Source: Adineta steineri
Lineage: Eukaryota > Rotifera > Eurotatoria > Adinetida > Adinetidae
Direction: 5' to 3'
Length of the DNA stretch: 64,000 nt
Assembly (NCBI GenBank): GCA_905250115.1
Contig: CAJNOI010000016.1
Location: 808,893 to 872,892 of the forward strand
A model generated the notes under the pieces. The model ran no database searches. It was not told where the DNA came from and was given only the letters and a program-made list of their open reading frames with translations. Positions 50,868 through 62,695 of this stretch are shown here, in pieces; the first letter of the stretch is position 1, and every line of letters starts with the position of its first letter. A program made the position numbers and the translations under genes.

Positions 50868-51773
50868 TTCTGTATCATTGTTTGTTATTTCAACTGTTTT
50901 TTTTTCTTTTTTTTTTGTTCTTTTTCGTTCTCAAAATTCTCCTTTTTTTCTTTTTCTTACCTACATACATACACACAGTGTTCTTGTGTACTATTGTAGT
51001 CAGTATTCGATGTGATGCTTCTTTATTTTGTATAGTTTCTCATAATCTTCTTCTTGCTTATGTTGGTTTTTTTTTCTCTTTTGTTTTTCTCCTCTGTTCT
51101 TCTTATATATATATATACATATCTATATATATATATATATACTCAATTCCTTTCTTCTCGTATAGACACACACATACACGCTGATAGAATTATGCGAGTT
51201 GTGGGAATAAAAAAAAAGAAGAGAAGAAGAATCAGTTTTTGTTCTGGTTTTTTTGTTGTATATTCAATGTTTGTTTGTGTGTGTGATTTAAATAGATGAA
51301 CGACGTTTATCTTGTATGCTCACCAGGTTTTTCTTTTTTTTTCTTCTGTTTGTGTTTATGGAAGTCTACTCGTTTTTTTGTTTCACGCGAGTGCAACGCA
51401 GTAAAACAAAAAGAAAAATCCTAACTTACAAAAAAAAAGTTAGAAATATAAGAAAAAAAATTATTACATCATTAATGCTTGCTGCTCTCGTGTCCTTTTT
51501 TTTACTGATATATCTATTGACATGAGGATTAATTTCTTGATGATCCAATGTAGTGTACTTTGATTGGATAGAAGCAAAAGAAAGATGTCTATGATAATTC
51601 ATTCATATGTGGCTTGCACGCATAAAAAAGCAGATGAATATGTAGAGCGTATGTAAGCTCTCAACAATGCGCTTATTTCAATCGACAAATGAATGTTGAA
51701 TCCCCGTGAGCACTAATAAGAACAGCAGCAACAACAGCAATAACTCTCTATGGGTGTTCTATTACAACTACTA
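50868..51773. other. SPEN 3' region / convergent intergenic region
   Basis: T-rich sequence with a TATATA run (51103-51140) and purine/pyrimidine tracts, consistent with a 3' UTR. ORFs here are artefacts of low complexity. Confidence 0.4.
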
Positions 51774-51873
51774 NNNNNNNNNNNNNNNNNNNNNNNNNNN
51801 NNNNNNNNNNNNNNNNNNNNNNNNNNNNNNNNNNNNNNNNNNNNNNNNNNNNNNNNNNNNNNNNNNNNNNNNN
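51774..51873. other. Assembly gap (100 N)
   Basis: Exactly 100 N between the convergent 3' ends of SPEN and ULK. Flanking sequence is rich in CAA/CAG-like triplets, so a simple repeat may have caused the break. Confidence 0.98.
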
Positions 51874-51969
51874 ACAACAATAACAGATCTACATACACAC
51901 AAATATACATATGAATGACTAGAGATATGCAAAGAACAAACAGAGGAAAACAAACGTTTAAAGAAAATA

Positions 51970-54900
51970 TTATGAAGTGCTCGATGGATCATTAAGCACA
52001 ACAAGTCCCTGATTTTGAAGACAATGTAAACGTCGTTCGACTGCTTCCCGATATTGTCGTAATATTGAACGATCGCAATCGGTTGTTGCTTGTTGACTTA
52101 AACTATGAAATAAAACTTGGGCTTGAGTATACGGTCCAATGCACTATTAGAAATAAAAAAAGATAAATTCATTTGTTTTTTAATAAATAAATAAATTATT
52201 TTCTTACTTCTTGAGCTTTACCAAAGAATTCTAGACTTGCTGCATTTAAACAAAGATCAATTGCATGTAAATAAAGTAATTTATCAGCCGTCAATGTAAC
52301 TCCTTTCATTTCATCATGTGTTAATAATTCTTCTTGTGTACTTAATTGTTTACACATTATTAAACAATGTTTATATTTATTATTTAAATCACCAACGGCA
52401 TTTCTATTTTAAAATAAAAAAAAACACATTTGCAAGAAATTCCTACTAAACATTCTATTTAATACGTAATATAAATAAAATTTTCTCATGCATCATAATC
52501 TAAGAGTATATCTATTTATATATTCTATACATAGAGAATCAAAAATATTTTTCAATCGTTATATTTCTCTTCCTTCTTATCAAATGATATTCTAATTGAT
52601 TAGTGTAAGAAATAATATCTTACCGAACACCAACTGTTGCATGTAGTTTTCCAGATTTAAGTGTATCCCTAAAATAAAACAATTCTTAAAAAATGAAATT
52701 TATAATAGAATCAATATACCGAGCAAGACACATAGCTGAACTAAGAAAATGCATTGCTTTAACATAAAGTGTTAATTGTTCAGCACGTTTATATAAATCA
52801 TCAACATGACTGAGACGATCCATTTTTGGTCGTGATGAATTGTTACTGTTCTTATTATTTAAACTTAATGATTCTGTTAATAAACTTGTACGTGAACTAG
52901 CTAAATTTAATATATAATCGACTAATTGAAGAATAAAATCAAGTTTATTCAATGTATCATGATGTTCATTCTATAAGGAAAAGAAAATTTTGTTTGGTTT
53001 TGTTTTTGAAAAAAATAAATATTTACATCCATCAATGTATCATCTGTTATTTTTTGTGGTTCATAATAACGACCTTCAGGTTTAGCATCACCAAATATCG
53101 AACTAACACGTTGACGAAGTGGTCCTGTTGTTGTTTGCTGTTCAAGATTTGTTGCAAAAAATTCTAAATTATTTTCTTGTTCAAAAAATCGATCATGTGG
53201 ATCTAAATTTTAAAAAAGATGAATGAATATAATCAGTTTATTAAAATAGATTTATTTACTATCAATATCACTTAATTTCTGTCGTGATCTAAGTGGAGAT
53301 GTATCAATAATTAATTTAGAATTTTGTTGTTGAACAAGACTAGAATTAGATGCAGATTGTTGTATTGCTCGTGATGGTGGTGGTGGTGTTGTAGCTAAAA
53401 TTAAAATATATTTAGATTTCTATAAGAGAAAACGTAATTTATTTATTTTATTTACTTGTACGACGTGTTGCTGTTACTAAACTAAATGGATTTACTGTTG
53501 CAACTGCAGTATCAGCAGTAAATCGTACAGCTGGTGGACTGATCGAATTAGCTAGATCAGAATTAGATGAAACAATACTTGCTTGACGAAGTCTATCTAA
53601 TGATGTACGACGATCTAATTGAAAACATAAAAAAAAATTGTGATGAGAAAAAAGACAAAATGTACCATCATATGGACTACCACTTGGGCTACTAGCTGAT
53701 ACACCACCAAGACTTTTAGTACGATCCCTTGATTCTTGCATTTTTTCATAATTATGAACTTGTGAGGGGACTGGTATTGGCTGACTAATACTTGAACCTC
53801 GTGTATCTTTGATTGTAGTTGTATTTTCAATAGCTGTTAATGCAAGATTATCTGGTCGTTGAGATGATGCATCTTTTGAACATCTTACAAAAAGATATAA
53901 AAATCAATATAATATTTTATTTCATCATAATAAATAACTTACAAAATTCCTTCAGATAATGTACGATGTTGTTCTTTATTGAGCCGTTTTTCTCGCGAAA
54001 GTTGTGCAAATGATGTATGATTACCTGTAAGAAAATAAATTTTATTTAGTGATAAAAGTTTTGTATTTTTTAAAATATTGTACCTGCTGGAAGACTTTTT
54101 TCATTAGTACCATGGTCTGGTATAAGTACAAAATCATCTGGTTTGGTAGATATCGGTGTTGTTGGATTTGATGAACGTTTAATTGTTGATTTATTTGTAT
54201 TGATTGTTGGACCTAGATTATTTACAAGATTCGGTGATGGAGAACGACGATTATTAATAGTTGATTGTGGTGCAATTGTTAATGTATTTGACACAACATC
54301 TGGCTCATATTCAGGAATCGGATCGATTTGACGGTTAAATTGCCGAGGAATTGTTAAATCCTAAGAAGAAAAAAAACAGATAAATAGTTGATAGAAATCA
54401 ATCTTTTATGAGATTCTTTTATCCAATTTCCTATCAGAGTTATTCATTTCAGTATGCTAAACTTACGAAGTCTTGTCCTTGTGATAGAATGCCTTCGCGT
54501 AATGGAGATGAACTAATAATATTTATAGTTGATGTTTGTGTTCGACCCGATGATATTGGCATAGGTTGACCTAAAAATATTTTCTCAAAAATTATCATTA
54601 TAATTAAAAAAAATGAAATTTACTTTTTGTTAAAAATGCATGAGTAAAAAAATCTTCATAATCAATTCGTTCTTTTGGATTTCTTTTTAATATTCTTACG
54701 ATTAAATCAGTTAATTCTCGTGAAGTCGATGATGGAATTCTATAGAATAAAACAAGACAATTGGCAACTTTATCTATCTTAAAAAAAAATAACATACGAT
54801 GGTGCTAAATTAACATTTCTTTCATAAAATTGTTTAAGTGCTTGTGGTGTTTGTGCTTGAAATGGTGCTTTGCCTGTTAAACATTGATACATAATTGTAC

Positions 54901-56676
54901 CAATTGACCATAAATCAGCTTTTCCATCATATTGCAATGATCGAATAACTTCTGGTGCCATATACATTGGAGAACCGCATAATGTGCCAGCCATAACACC
55001 ATCAGATAAAAATCTGGCAAAACCAAAATCAGCTATTTTTAATATGATGTCTTGTACACGCGGATTATTTTTATCAGGATGTGATAAAAGAATATTTTGT
55101 GGTTTTAAATCTCGATGTACCTTGAAAAAGAAAAGAAATTGTGACTTTTTTTATTTCTAAAGAAAGATAAATAATATCTACTTACAACATTATGTTCATG
55201 ACAAGCACGAATAGCAGCAGCTAAGAAAAAGAAAACAAAATAAGTTTTATAAATTTATAGAAAATAGGATCGATTGTATAGCGTTCAAGTTCATAGATTT
55301 ATTTACTATAATCAAAATAACAAAAATCAATCACTAATAGCGATTTTATTTAGAGATTAATTTGAAATTGTTATATGTACTTATATTAATATTAAAAAGC
55401 GAATTATTTTTGCCTATCTTAAATAAAGAGCAAGTATTTTATATTAAAATACTTTTAATTATCAACAATATGAAAGACAATTAATTTTAGCTCAATTGAT
55501 AGACGAATAAATATAGAAATCGGACACAGCGTTTCAAGATAAATATGCGTACTTAAATGGTCAGACATTCAAAAGAGGATGAATTTCGATTTCCGATTTG
55601 ACCATAAGATAAGTTACATGCTTATTGAAATTCTCTAATATTCTTGTACCCATTTGAATCTAATATGTAATTTTGATATATTATTGAAGAAATCGTATAT
55701 ATTCACTGAAAATGAATGTAAGTATCATACATAATCAGTTAGTTAACTTATTACCAATATCGATGAGGTTAGACTAATATTATTTCTTGTACACTAGATG
55801 ATAATATCATTAAAACAGTTCTAATTTGACAATAGTTCTGCCTAAATTATTTCAGTATCGAATCATATTTGAGTTTTAATCATTTCATTATGGTTTTATT
55901 CTTCTTAGCTACGTATCTGCTAATAGAGGTTCACTTCTTCCAGAATCAATTTTAATTACCTAATCGTTAATACACTCTATGAAATTTATAATTCAATAGT
56001 ATCGATTCTAATTCTAGAATTGAATTAATTCTACTGAACTCAGCTATTTCTCTCATCAATTTATAAAAAATAACAATGATATTTTTTTTACCAATTTGTC
56101 GAAAAAAAATAGCAATAGTGTCTTCACTAAGTGTTTGTTTTGCTTGAAGATAATCAGCTAAATCACCGCCATTACAATACTAAATAGAATACAAAGAATA
56201 GATGATTGATTAATAGGAAAATAATTAACAAACCTCCATTACAAGATAAACATTATTTTGAGATTCCTATTAGGAAAAGAAAGAGATTATAGTGCAAAAT
56301 AGATTTTTTTGTTAAATTAATGTTACTTTGCAATCTAATAACGCGACTAAATTTTCATGTTTAAGTTTAGTTAATTCCTAAAAATAATATAAAACTTAAT
56401 AAAAATAAAGCAAAGAAATGTTTTATTTTACTTTAAGAATTTTGATTTCTTTTTCTAATAAACTTTGTGATTTTGCTAATTGTTTTTTTGTTATCTGTTT
56501 AATAGCTACTTGCTGATCAGGACTCTTCGAAAATATAAAAACAAATATAAACAAAATATCGAATATTTTGTTCAATCACATACATTTTTTGAATGGCCAA
56601 GAAATACAATAGCAAAAGCACCATGACCAATTAAGTCTCGTTTGCTGTATTGATAATCACCAATTGTTTCAGGCAT
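51970..56676 (-). CDS. ULK: ULK/Atg1 (unc-51-like) autophagy serine/threonine kinase
   Basis: Nineteen exons (5'-3'): 56676-56584, 56524-56432, 56377-56327, 56266-56234, 56179-56092, 55220-55186, 55120-54798, 54739-54624, 54570-54467, 54360-54084, 54024-53943, 53883-53666, 53614-53456, 53394-53260, 53202-53027, 52970-52720, 52668-52624, 52403-52208, 52143-51970. Phases agree, giving 882 aa (vertebrate ULK1/2 ~1,040). Kinase domain: glycine loop [13 protein letters not shown] (15-27), VAIK Lys40, [23 protein letters not shown] with Asp135, DFG 162-164, then [14 protein letters not shown] and [20 protein letters not shown], all typical of ULK. A Ser/Pro-rich spacer follows. The last ~250 residues are helical and correspond to the C-terminal EAT/MIT region that binds Atg13/FIP200. 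ULK phosphorylates autophagy initiators under TOR/AMPK control. Exons of 33, 35 and 45 bp are unusually small. ULK1 versus ULK2 cannot be decided. Confidence 0.93.
55221..56091 (-). other. Long ULK intron (0.87 kb) within the kinase domain
   Basis: It is the only long intron of the gene, AT-rich, with no internal feature recognised. Confidence 0.45.
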
Positions 56677-58342
56677 TTTTGGTTTTTTTTGTATTAATAT
56701 ATGTTTAAATCATCAATAACGGTTAAAAAATAAGTTGTCGTCTACAAAACAAATGTTTATATTTAAAGAAAAAACAATGACAAAATATAGTTGAGAAGTA
56801 AAAAAACATTTTATGGTTAATAATTGGTTAAAGAACGAGACGATACATGATGCAATACTAGTTTTAAATTTATATGCGTTCATCTCTTCATTATTCGCAT
56901 TTATATGACACATATATAGGTCGTCATTTTCTCTACACAGACATGCGCGCAATTATCAACAACCCCAATAATATAACCTATGCATCGCCTTATATGCGTA
57001 GGATATCGAGAGCACAACACAATCAGATAGCAGCTGAGTCTATGCTACATACATACATGTATATATATATATATATATTTGTATATATACATGTAAAGAA
57101 TGAGAAGAAAAAAGCGAGAAGAACGAACAAAAGAAAAAACGTTGTCTTGTGACGATGACTTATATTCAAAATTTTTCTTTTTCTTTTTTTTCTTGTGTTC
57201 GATTCAGACTCAACAAAACATTTCATGTTTATTGCAATCATACATAGAAAAAAAAATGATGTCAAAAGGTAGCAGGGGAATAAAAGAAAAAAAGAGGGTG
57301 ACATAGTATATTAAAGCTAAAAGTACATTGTTATAAGTGGAACTTTGTAATAAGATCCTCGAGAGTATTAGTCATATATTATCCTTTTGTTTATTTGTCA
57401 CGCAGCTTTAATTATTTCTTTATCTTTGTATAAATGAAAAGAATCGAATAGCATGCGTCAACTTGTATGATAAAATTCTTCTGAATACTACCCATACTTT
57501 TTATGGAAAATAAAATTCAAGGACAAGCAAACTGTTTAGATAAAATCTTATTCATTTTTGTATAGAAAAAACGAACTAAATGTTAATCAATGTATAAATT
57601 AAATCATACTAACTGAGATAAGGTCAATAACAGACATACATATACATATCTCAACTGATATATAAGTAAATAAGACCTCGGTCACTTTTATTACTAATCA
57701 TACATTTCTTTCTCTCTCTTCATTCCTTTTCCCGATTCGATCACGTCTACAAAGCATGATAAGAACATGTAGAAACTGTTTTGTCAGATGTTTTTTTTTA
57801 TTAACATGTACTCTGTTAACATAGAGACGAAAGTATGTTATGTTTTCTTTCATTCTTTTGCTATACAATGAACTGCTTTTATCGTAATGTTTGTCTTCGA
57901 AAATGAGACAAACATGTTTTAGTAAGTTATTGATTCCATTTAAATTTATTGAGAACGAGAAAAGTAAACAAATGATGAATTATACTAGTAAAAAATCTGA
58001 TCACTTCATTATCAATATATACATATAGATATAGAAATCTAATAATTGACGTACCTTTGTATTGAATATGTACAATTTGTTTAATAAATACATAAAAAAA
58101 GAAATTTGCGTTTATTTTATAATCTAAAAATCAAGATAAAATTTGTCGTTTTCTGAAAACAGATCATAAGACTTTGTTTTAAGTTAAAAATCGAGTAATC
58201 ATCAAGAAGCCCAAAACAATAACAATAACAATAGCAACAACAAAAACAACAATAAGAATAAATGAATCTACTAATATAATAAACAAAAGAAAAAATGAAC
58301 ATCAGTTTAAATTCCAATAATCAGTCATTCTCTTATAGCCAC
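56677..58342. promoter_or_regulatory. ULK upstream region / TMEM258 3' region
   Basis: About 1.7 kb without a supported gene. The part nearest ULK (56.7-57.3 kb) has purine/pyrimidine tracts and a TATATA run (57061-57077), similar in texture to the SPEN upstream region. It probably holds the ULK promoter. No specific site is claimed. Confidence 0.35.
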
Positions 58343-58716
58343 TTAAACAAATATTCCAACCCAAAGTAAAAGAAATAAACCACCATATCCAAGAAAAAAT
58401 GATGCAACACTAAAAATAAAAATATCAATGAATATATAAACATTTTTATATTATATATGTATATATACAGAGCAATAAGAAGTTCTTTTTTCCAATCACG
58501 AGTATATTTTGTACTTGTGACTTCATAAACAAAAAACCATGCCATTAAAAATATTCCAATACCTGAAAATGAATTAAGACAATAAAAAATAAAGATTTAT
58601 TCTTATGAAAGAATATCTTTTTATTTACCTAATAAAACTATACTAAGTGTTGGAAAAGCACCTGGATTAACTGGACTAACATAACGGCTCATTTGATCAA
58701 CATTTAATCGGACCAT
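58343..58716 (-). CDS. TMEM258: TMEM258 (Kuduk), oligosaccharyltransferase subunit
   Basis: Exons: 58716-58629, 58562-58469, 58409-58343; 82 aa (human 79). It reads [20 protein letters not shown] for the first helix region, then [16 protein letters not shown] in the loop, KELLIAL, and a second helix [16 protein letters not shown] at the C-terminus. The loop is essentially invariant in animals, so the call is secure. The protein is a two-TM ER membrane subunit of the oligosaccharyltransferase complex that N-glycosylates nascent proteins. It starts only 206 bp after the MDH2 stop on the same strand. The ATG at 58716 leaves seven residues before the conserved MSRY block; the ATG at that Met would be an alternative start. 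Confidence 0.95.
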
Positions 58717-58922
58717 ATTTATTTCTTATTTAGAGAAAAAATGAACTGTTTTCTTTTATATTAATCTTAAAATAAAAACAAAAAAAAGATTACACTGTCA
58801 TCAAATCTCTTGTTTTATTTTTATTAAAATACTACACTAAAAGACAGAATAAGGATAATAATAAAAATAGGTTCTAATGGGAAAAAAAAAAGAAAAATTA
58901 ATTTTTTCTATCTTTTTTCAAA

Positions 58923-60200
58923 TCATTTCGATTTTGATAAATATTGTTTAGCAAAGGTTAAACCAGCTTCGATATTTCCATTAAGTTCTTTCTTAGCTTT
59001 TTCAACTAATGTCTTTTCATAATCGGTTAATTTACCAAAACCCATACTCTTTTCAACACCATTACGCTAATAAAAAGAAAAATAAATAAATAAATAAATA
59101 ATGCTATATAATATAGAATAAACATACGCCAAAGAGAAGTGGTGTAGCAAAATAACTAAAATCTCCTTTTGATGCAATATAACCACATTCGACAACACCT
59201 TCTTTACCATTTAATGCTTCAAGAACAGAAAATGAAAATCTTGCACCAGCATGAGCCATTGATAATGTTGCACTACCAGCTCCAGCTTTAGCATTAACAA
59301 CTTCAGTACCACCATTTTGAATACGATTTGTTAAACTATCTAAATCTTGTTGTGAAAATGTAACTGGTGGTGAAGCTTGAGAAAGTAATGGAATTATTGT
59401 ATTTCCCGAATGACCACCAATAATAGGTATGTTAACTTTTGTTGGATCAAGACCCTTGAAATATGAAATAAAAAAGTTTAAAAAAACAATAATGTCAAAA
59501 CAAACTTTGTTTTCAGCAACAAAAGTAGCAGCACGAACAACGTCCAATGTTGTAACACCAACAATTCGCTTTTCATCGTAAACATTGTGTGCTTTTAAAA
59601 TTTCTGATGCAATAACAACAGTTGAATTAACTGGATTTGCAATAATAGCAATAATTGCTCGTGGACAATTTTTAGCACAAGCAGTTACAAGGTCAGCAAC
59701 AATTGTTGCATTTGTATTAAATAAATCGTCTCGTGTCATACCTTAAATAAACAAATAATATTTTTCTTTCTTTTTTTATAAAATATAAAAATTAATCGTA
59801 CCTGGTTTTCGTGGTATACCAGCAGGAATAACAACAAGATCCATTCCTTTAAGTGCATTAGCTAATTCTTCTTTACCAACGTAAGCTTTAACTTTGGCAC
59901 GTGTCTCAATATGACTAAGATCAGCGCCAACACCTTTTGTATGTTGAATATCATAAAGTGATAATTCACTAATCAATGGACTTAATTTAAGTAATAATGA
60001 TAGTGGTTGTCCAATACCGCCACTGGCACCTAATACGGCAACCTTTTTCTATTCAAATGAGAAAAACAAAAGAATTAAATTAAACATAAACTAGGATGAC
60101 ATACAGCATTTGTTGATGTATTTGATGATGATACACAACGAATGAGATTGGGGTTAATTTTTGAGATAAGAGAACCAAGTAAAATTGGACTTTTGTTCAT
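58923..60200 (-). CDS. MDH2: Malate dehydrogenase, mitochondrial
   Basis: Exons: 60200-60105, 60048-59802, 59741-59506, 59454-59128, 59066-58923; 349 aa (human 338). It catalyses NAD-dependent interconversion of malate and oxaloacetate in the TCA cycle. The first exon encodes a Lys/Arg/Ser/Asn-rich leader with no acidic residues ([20 protein letters not shown]), fitting a mitochondrial presequence. Then come the NAD-binding GASGGIG (39-45), the substrate loop [24 protein letters not shown], and [16 protein letters not shown] with catalytic His208, all as in the MDH2 rather than the cytosolic MDH1 family. The C-terminus is helical and ends KQYLSKSK. The donor of exon 3 (GTTTGT) is weak but the phase is right. 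It is divergent to PDIA6. Confidence 0.95.
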
Positions 60201-60681
60201 TTTGTTTCTTTGATTGCTTTAAGAAAAGTTCTAAAAAAATAAAAATTCAAATAAGATCTTTCTATCTCCAAAAATGAAATCTTATGTATGATGATTGATT
60301 ATTTTTGTTTTGTTTATTTATATCAGTGAGTTGGCTTTTTTAATTTAGCCAATCATAAGAAGCGCTACATTCAATGTATTTAGAAAAAGATATTTATCAA
60401 AAGAGTTCTTATCTGCAAATTACAAAAAATAAATAAATAAAATATTTTTATACAAAAATCAAATTTTTACTTTAATAATATCATTATGAAAGGCTGAAAA
60501 TTATTTTTCATAGGTCTATTACACATCGGTCAAACGCGCTGAACTGTGATTGGGGAAATAATGATAGATGACAAAAAAAATCGTGTAACTAGAATGTTGG
60601 TTGTTGATGGAATTACCGTTATATTATAAAGTTAGTTAGTCTTTTTTTCTACTTTTTTCCATTCTACAACTCATATTTTAG
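60201..60681. promoter_or_regulatory. Bidirectional promoter region, MDH2 / PDIA6
   Basis: The ~480 bp separate two divergent start codons. CCAAT occurs on the plus strand (60349-60353) and, inverted, as ATTGG at 60549-60553. On the minus strand the latter reads CCAAT, nine bases, then GCGCG, partly resembling an ER stress element (CCAAT-N9-CCACG). That would suit the ER chaperone PDIA6 but the match is only partial. TTTTTTAG upstream of MDH2 and TTTTAG directly before the PDIA6 ATG look like splice or trans-splice acceptors. Confidence 0.45.
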
Positions 60682-62695
60682 ATGAACTCAACAATGTATT
60701 CATCTTTATTGCTATTTATCCTTGGTTTTATTGCGACGACAAATGGATTCTATAGTTCGAGTGATGATGTTATTGACCTTAATCCATCAAATTTTGATAG
60801 CCTTGTGACACAAAGTTCAGATATTTGGTTTGTAGAGTTTTATGCATCATGGTGTGGTCGTATGTATCTTGTTAAAAATGTTGTTTTTATACTTAATCTT
60901 GTTTTATTCTCATGTAGATTGTAAGAATTTAGCACCTGAATGGAAACGTGTTGCAACAGCATTGAAAGGTATTGTTAAAATTGGTGCTGTAGATGCTGAT
61001 ACACACAAATCACTTGGTCAACAATATGGAATATCAGGTTTTCCATCAATAAAAATATTTGGAAATAATAAACGATCACCAACAGACTATCAAGGTGGAC
61101 GAACAGCTGATGCTATCGTTGAACAAGCTCTCAATCAATTGAGAACAATTGCAAATGAACGTTTAGGAAAACGAAGTGGAGGCGGTGGTGGTAGTAGTGG
61201 TGGTGGTGGTGGTGGTGGAAGTGGAGGAAAAGATGCAATTGAATTGACAGATAGCAATTTTGATGTAAAAATTCCTTTATAAAATTTTTATATATTATAT
61301 TTTTTCTTTTTTAGTCAACAGTTATCGATTCAGAAGATGCATGGCTTGTTGAATTTAGTAAGTAATTCATTTTTCGATATCTTATCTGTTTCCTGCTGTA
61401 TTATCTACTGAATAGAAAACTAATTGAATATGTCATTTTGATTAAAATTTGATCACTATGACGATTCTTTCTCCAGTGAAAATAGTGAATAAGCAATATG
61501 AATAATATTTGTATTGATGTTTATTTATTATGATAGATTTTATATGTATACTTTAAGTGCGATATAGTACAGGTAAAAAGAAACGATGAGTCCGTGATGA
61601 TATAGGTACTTTGCCCCTATTTGTTTACGCTTATTCAATTTTTTTACGTGTAAAAAAGTCATGAATTTCGATTCAGAAAAAGTATCAGTTCTATTAGCTT
61701 ATATGTGAAGTATGAAATCCAAAACAATCAATTCTATGATTTTGAATGAAAACGTCTTTGATCTATTATATTTTTTCTTTTTTAGTGGCTCCATGGTGTG
61801 GTCGTAAGTGTATATTATAAGTAATTCATACGAAACTTCATGTTTATATTGAATAGATTGTAAGAATTTAGCACCTGAATGGGCTCGTGCTGCTACAGAA
61901 TTGAAAGGTAAAGTTAAATTAGGTGTTGTTGATGCAACTGTTCATCAACAATTGGCACAACGATATGGAGTCCAAGGTTTTCCAACAATAAAATTTTTTC
62001 AAGCTGGTAGAAAAGATGGTCAAGCTGAAGATTATGATGGTGGACGAACAGCAAATGTATGTTATTTGTTTAAATAAAAATAAAACATTCTCATTTATTT
62101 TTATTTTTTCAAATAGGATATTGTTGCTTGGGCATTAGATAAAGCTCAAGCAAATATTCCTGAACCGGAAGTTCTTGAAATTACAAATCAAGCTGTCTTG
62201 GATGATAGTTGTGCTGATAAACCATTATGTATTATTTCATTTTTACCAAATATTCTCGATTGTCAATCAGCTTGCCGTAATAAACATATAAAAATGTTAA
62301 AAGATTTTGCTGAAAATTATAAACGTAATAGTTGGGGTTGGTTATGGGTTGAAGGATTTCGTCAACCAAAACTTGAAGAAAGTGTTGGCATTGGTGGTTT
62401 TGGTTATCCAGCACAAGTTGCTATAAATGCACGCAAAGGAAAATATGCTATATTAAAAGGTTCATTTAGTCAAACGGGTATTAGTTCATTTTTAAAAGAA
62501 TTATCTGCTGGTCGATTAACAAGTCCACTTGTACCATTGAAAGATGTACCTGAAGGAAAGTTACCAATAATTGTTGGTAGTGAAGCATGGGATGGTAAAG
62601 ATGGAAAATTAGATGTGATTGAAGATATTGATTTGAGTGATGTAAATTTGGATGATGATGATATAGATGATAAGAAGAAAAAAGTTGATTTATAA
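60682..62695 (+). CDS. PDIA6: Protein disulfide-isomerase A6 (P5)
   Basis: Exons: 60682-60859, 60918-61264, 61315-61357, 61786-61803, 61857-62056, 62117-62695; 454 aa (human 440). An N-terminal signal peptide ([17 protein letters not shown]) leads into two thioredoxin domains, each with a [12 protein letters not shown] active site (CGHC at 58-61 and 194-197). A Gly/Ser linker of about 20 residues joins them. A redox-inactive domain follows ([38 protein letters not shown]), as in PDIA6. The acidic tail ends KKKVDL, a KDEL-type ER-retention signal in variant form. In both thioredoxin domains a phase-1 intron falls inside the His codon of CGHC. The second site is on an 18-bp microexon. PDIA6 catalyses disulfide exchange in the ER lumen and in other animals dampens IRE1/PERK signalling. 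Confidence 0.95.

Noticed and set aside
51054-51525. ORFs in the SPEN 3' region
   Set aside because: Poly-Phe and Tyr-Ile repeats from T-rich and TATATA sequence; no coding signature.
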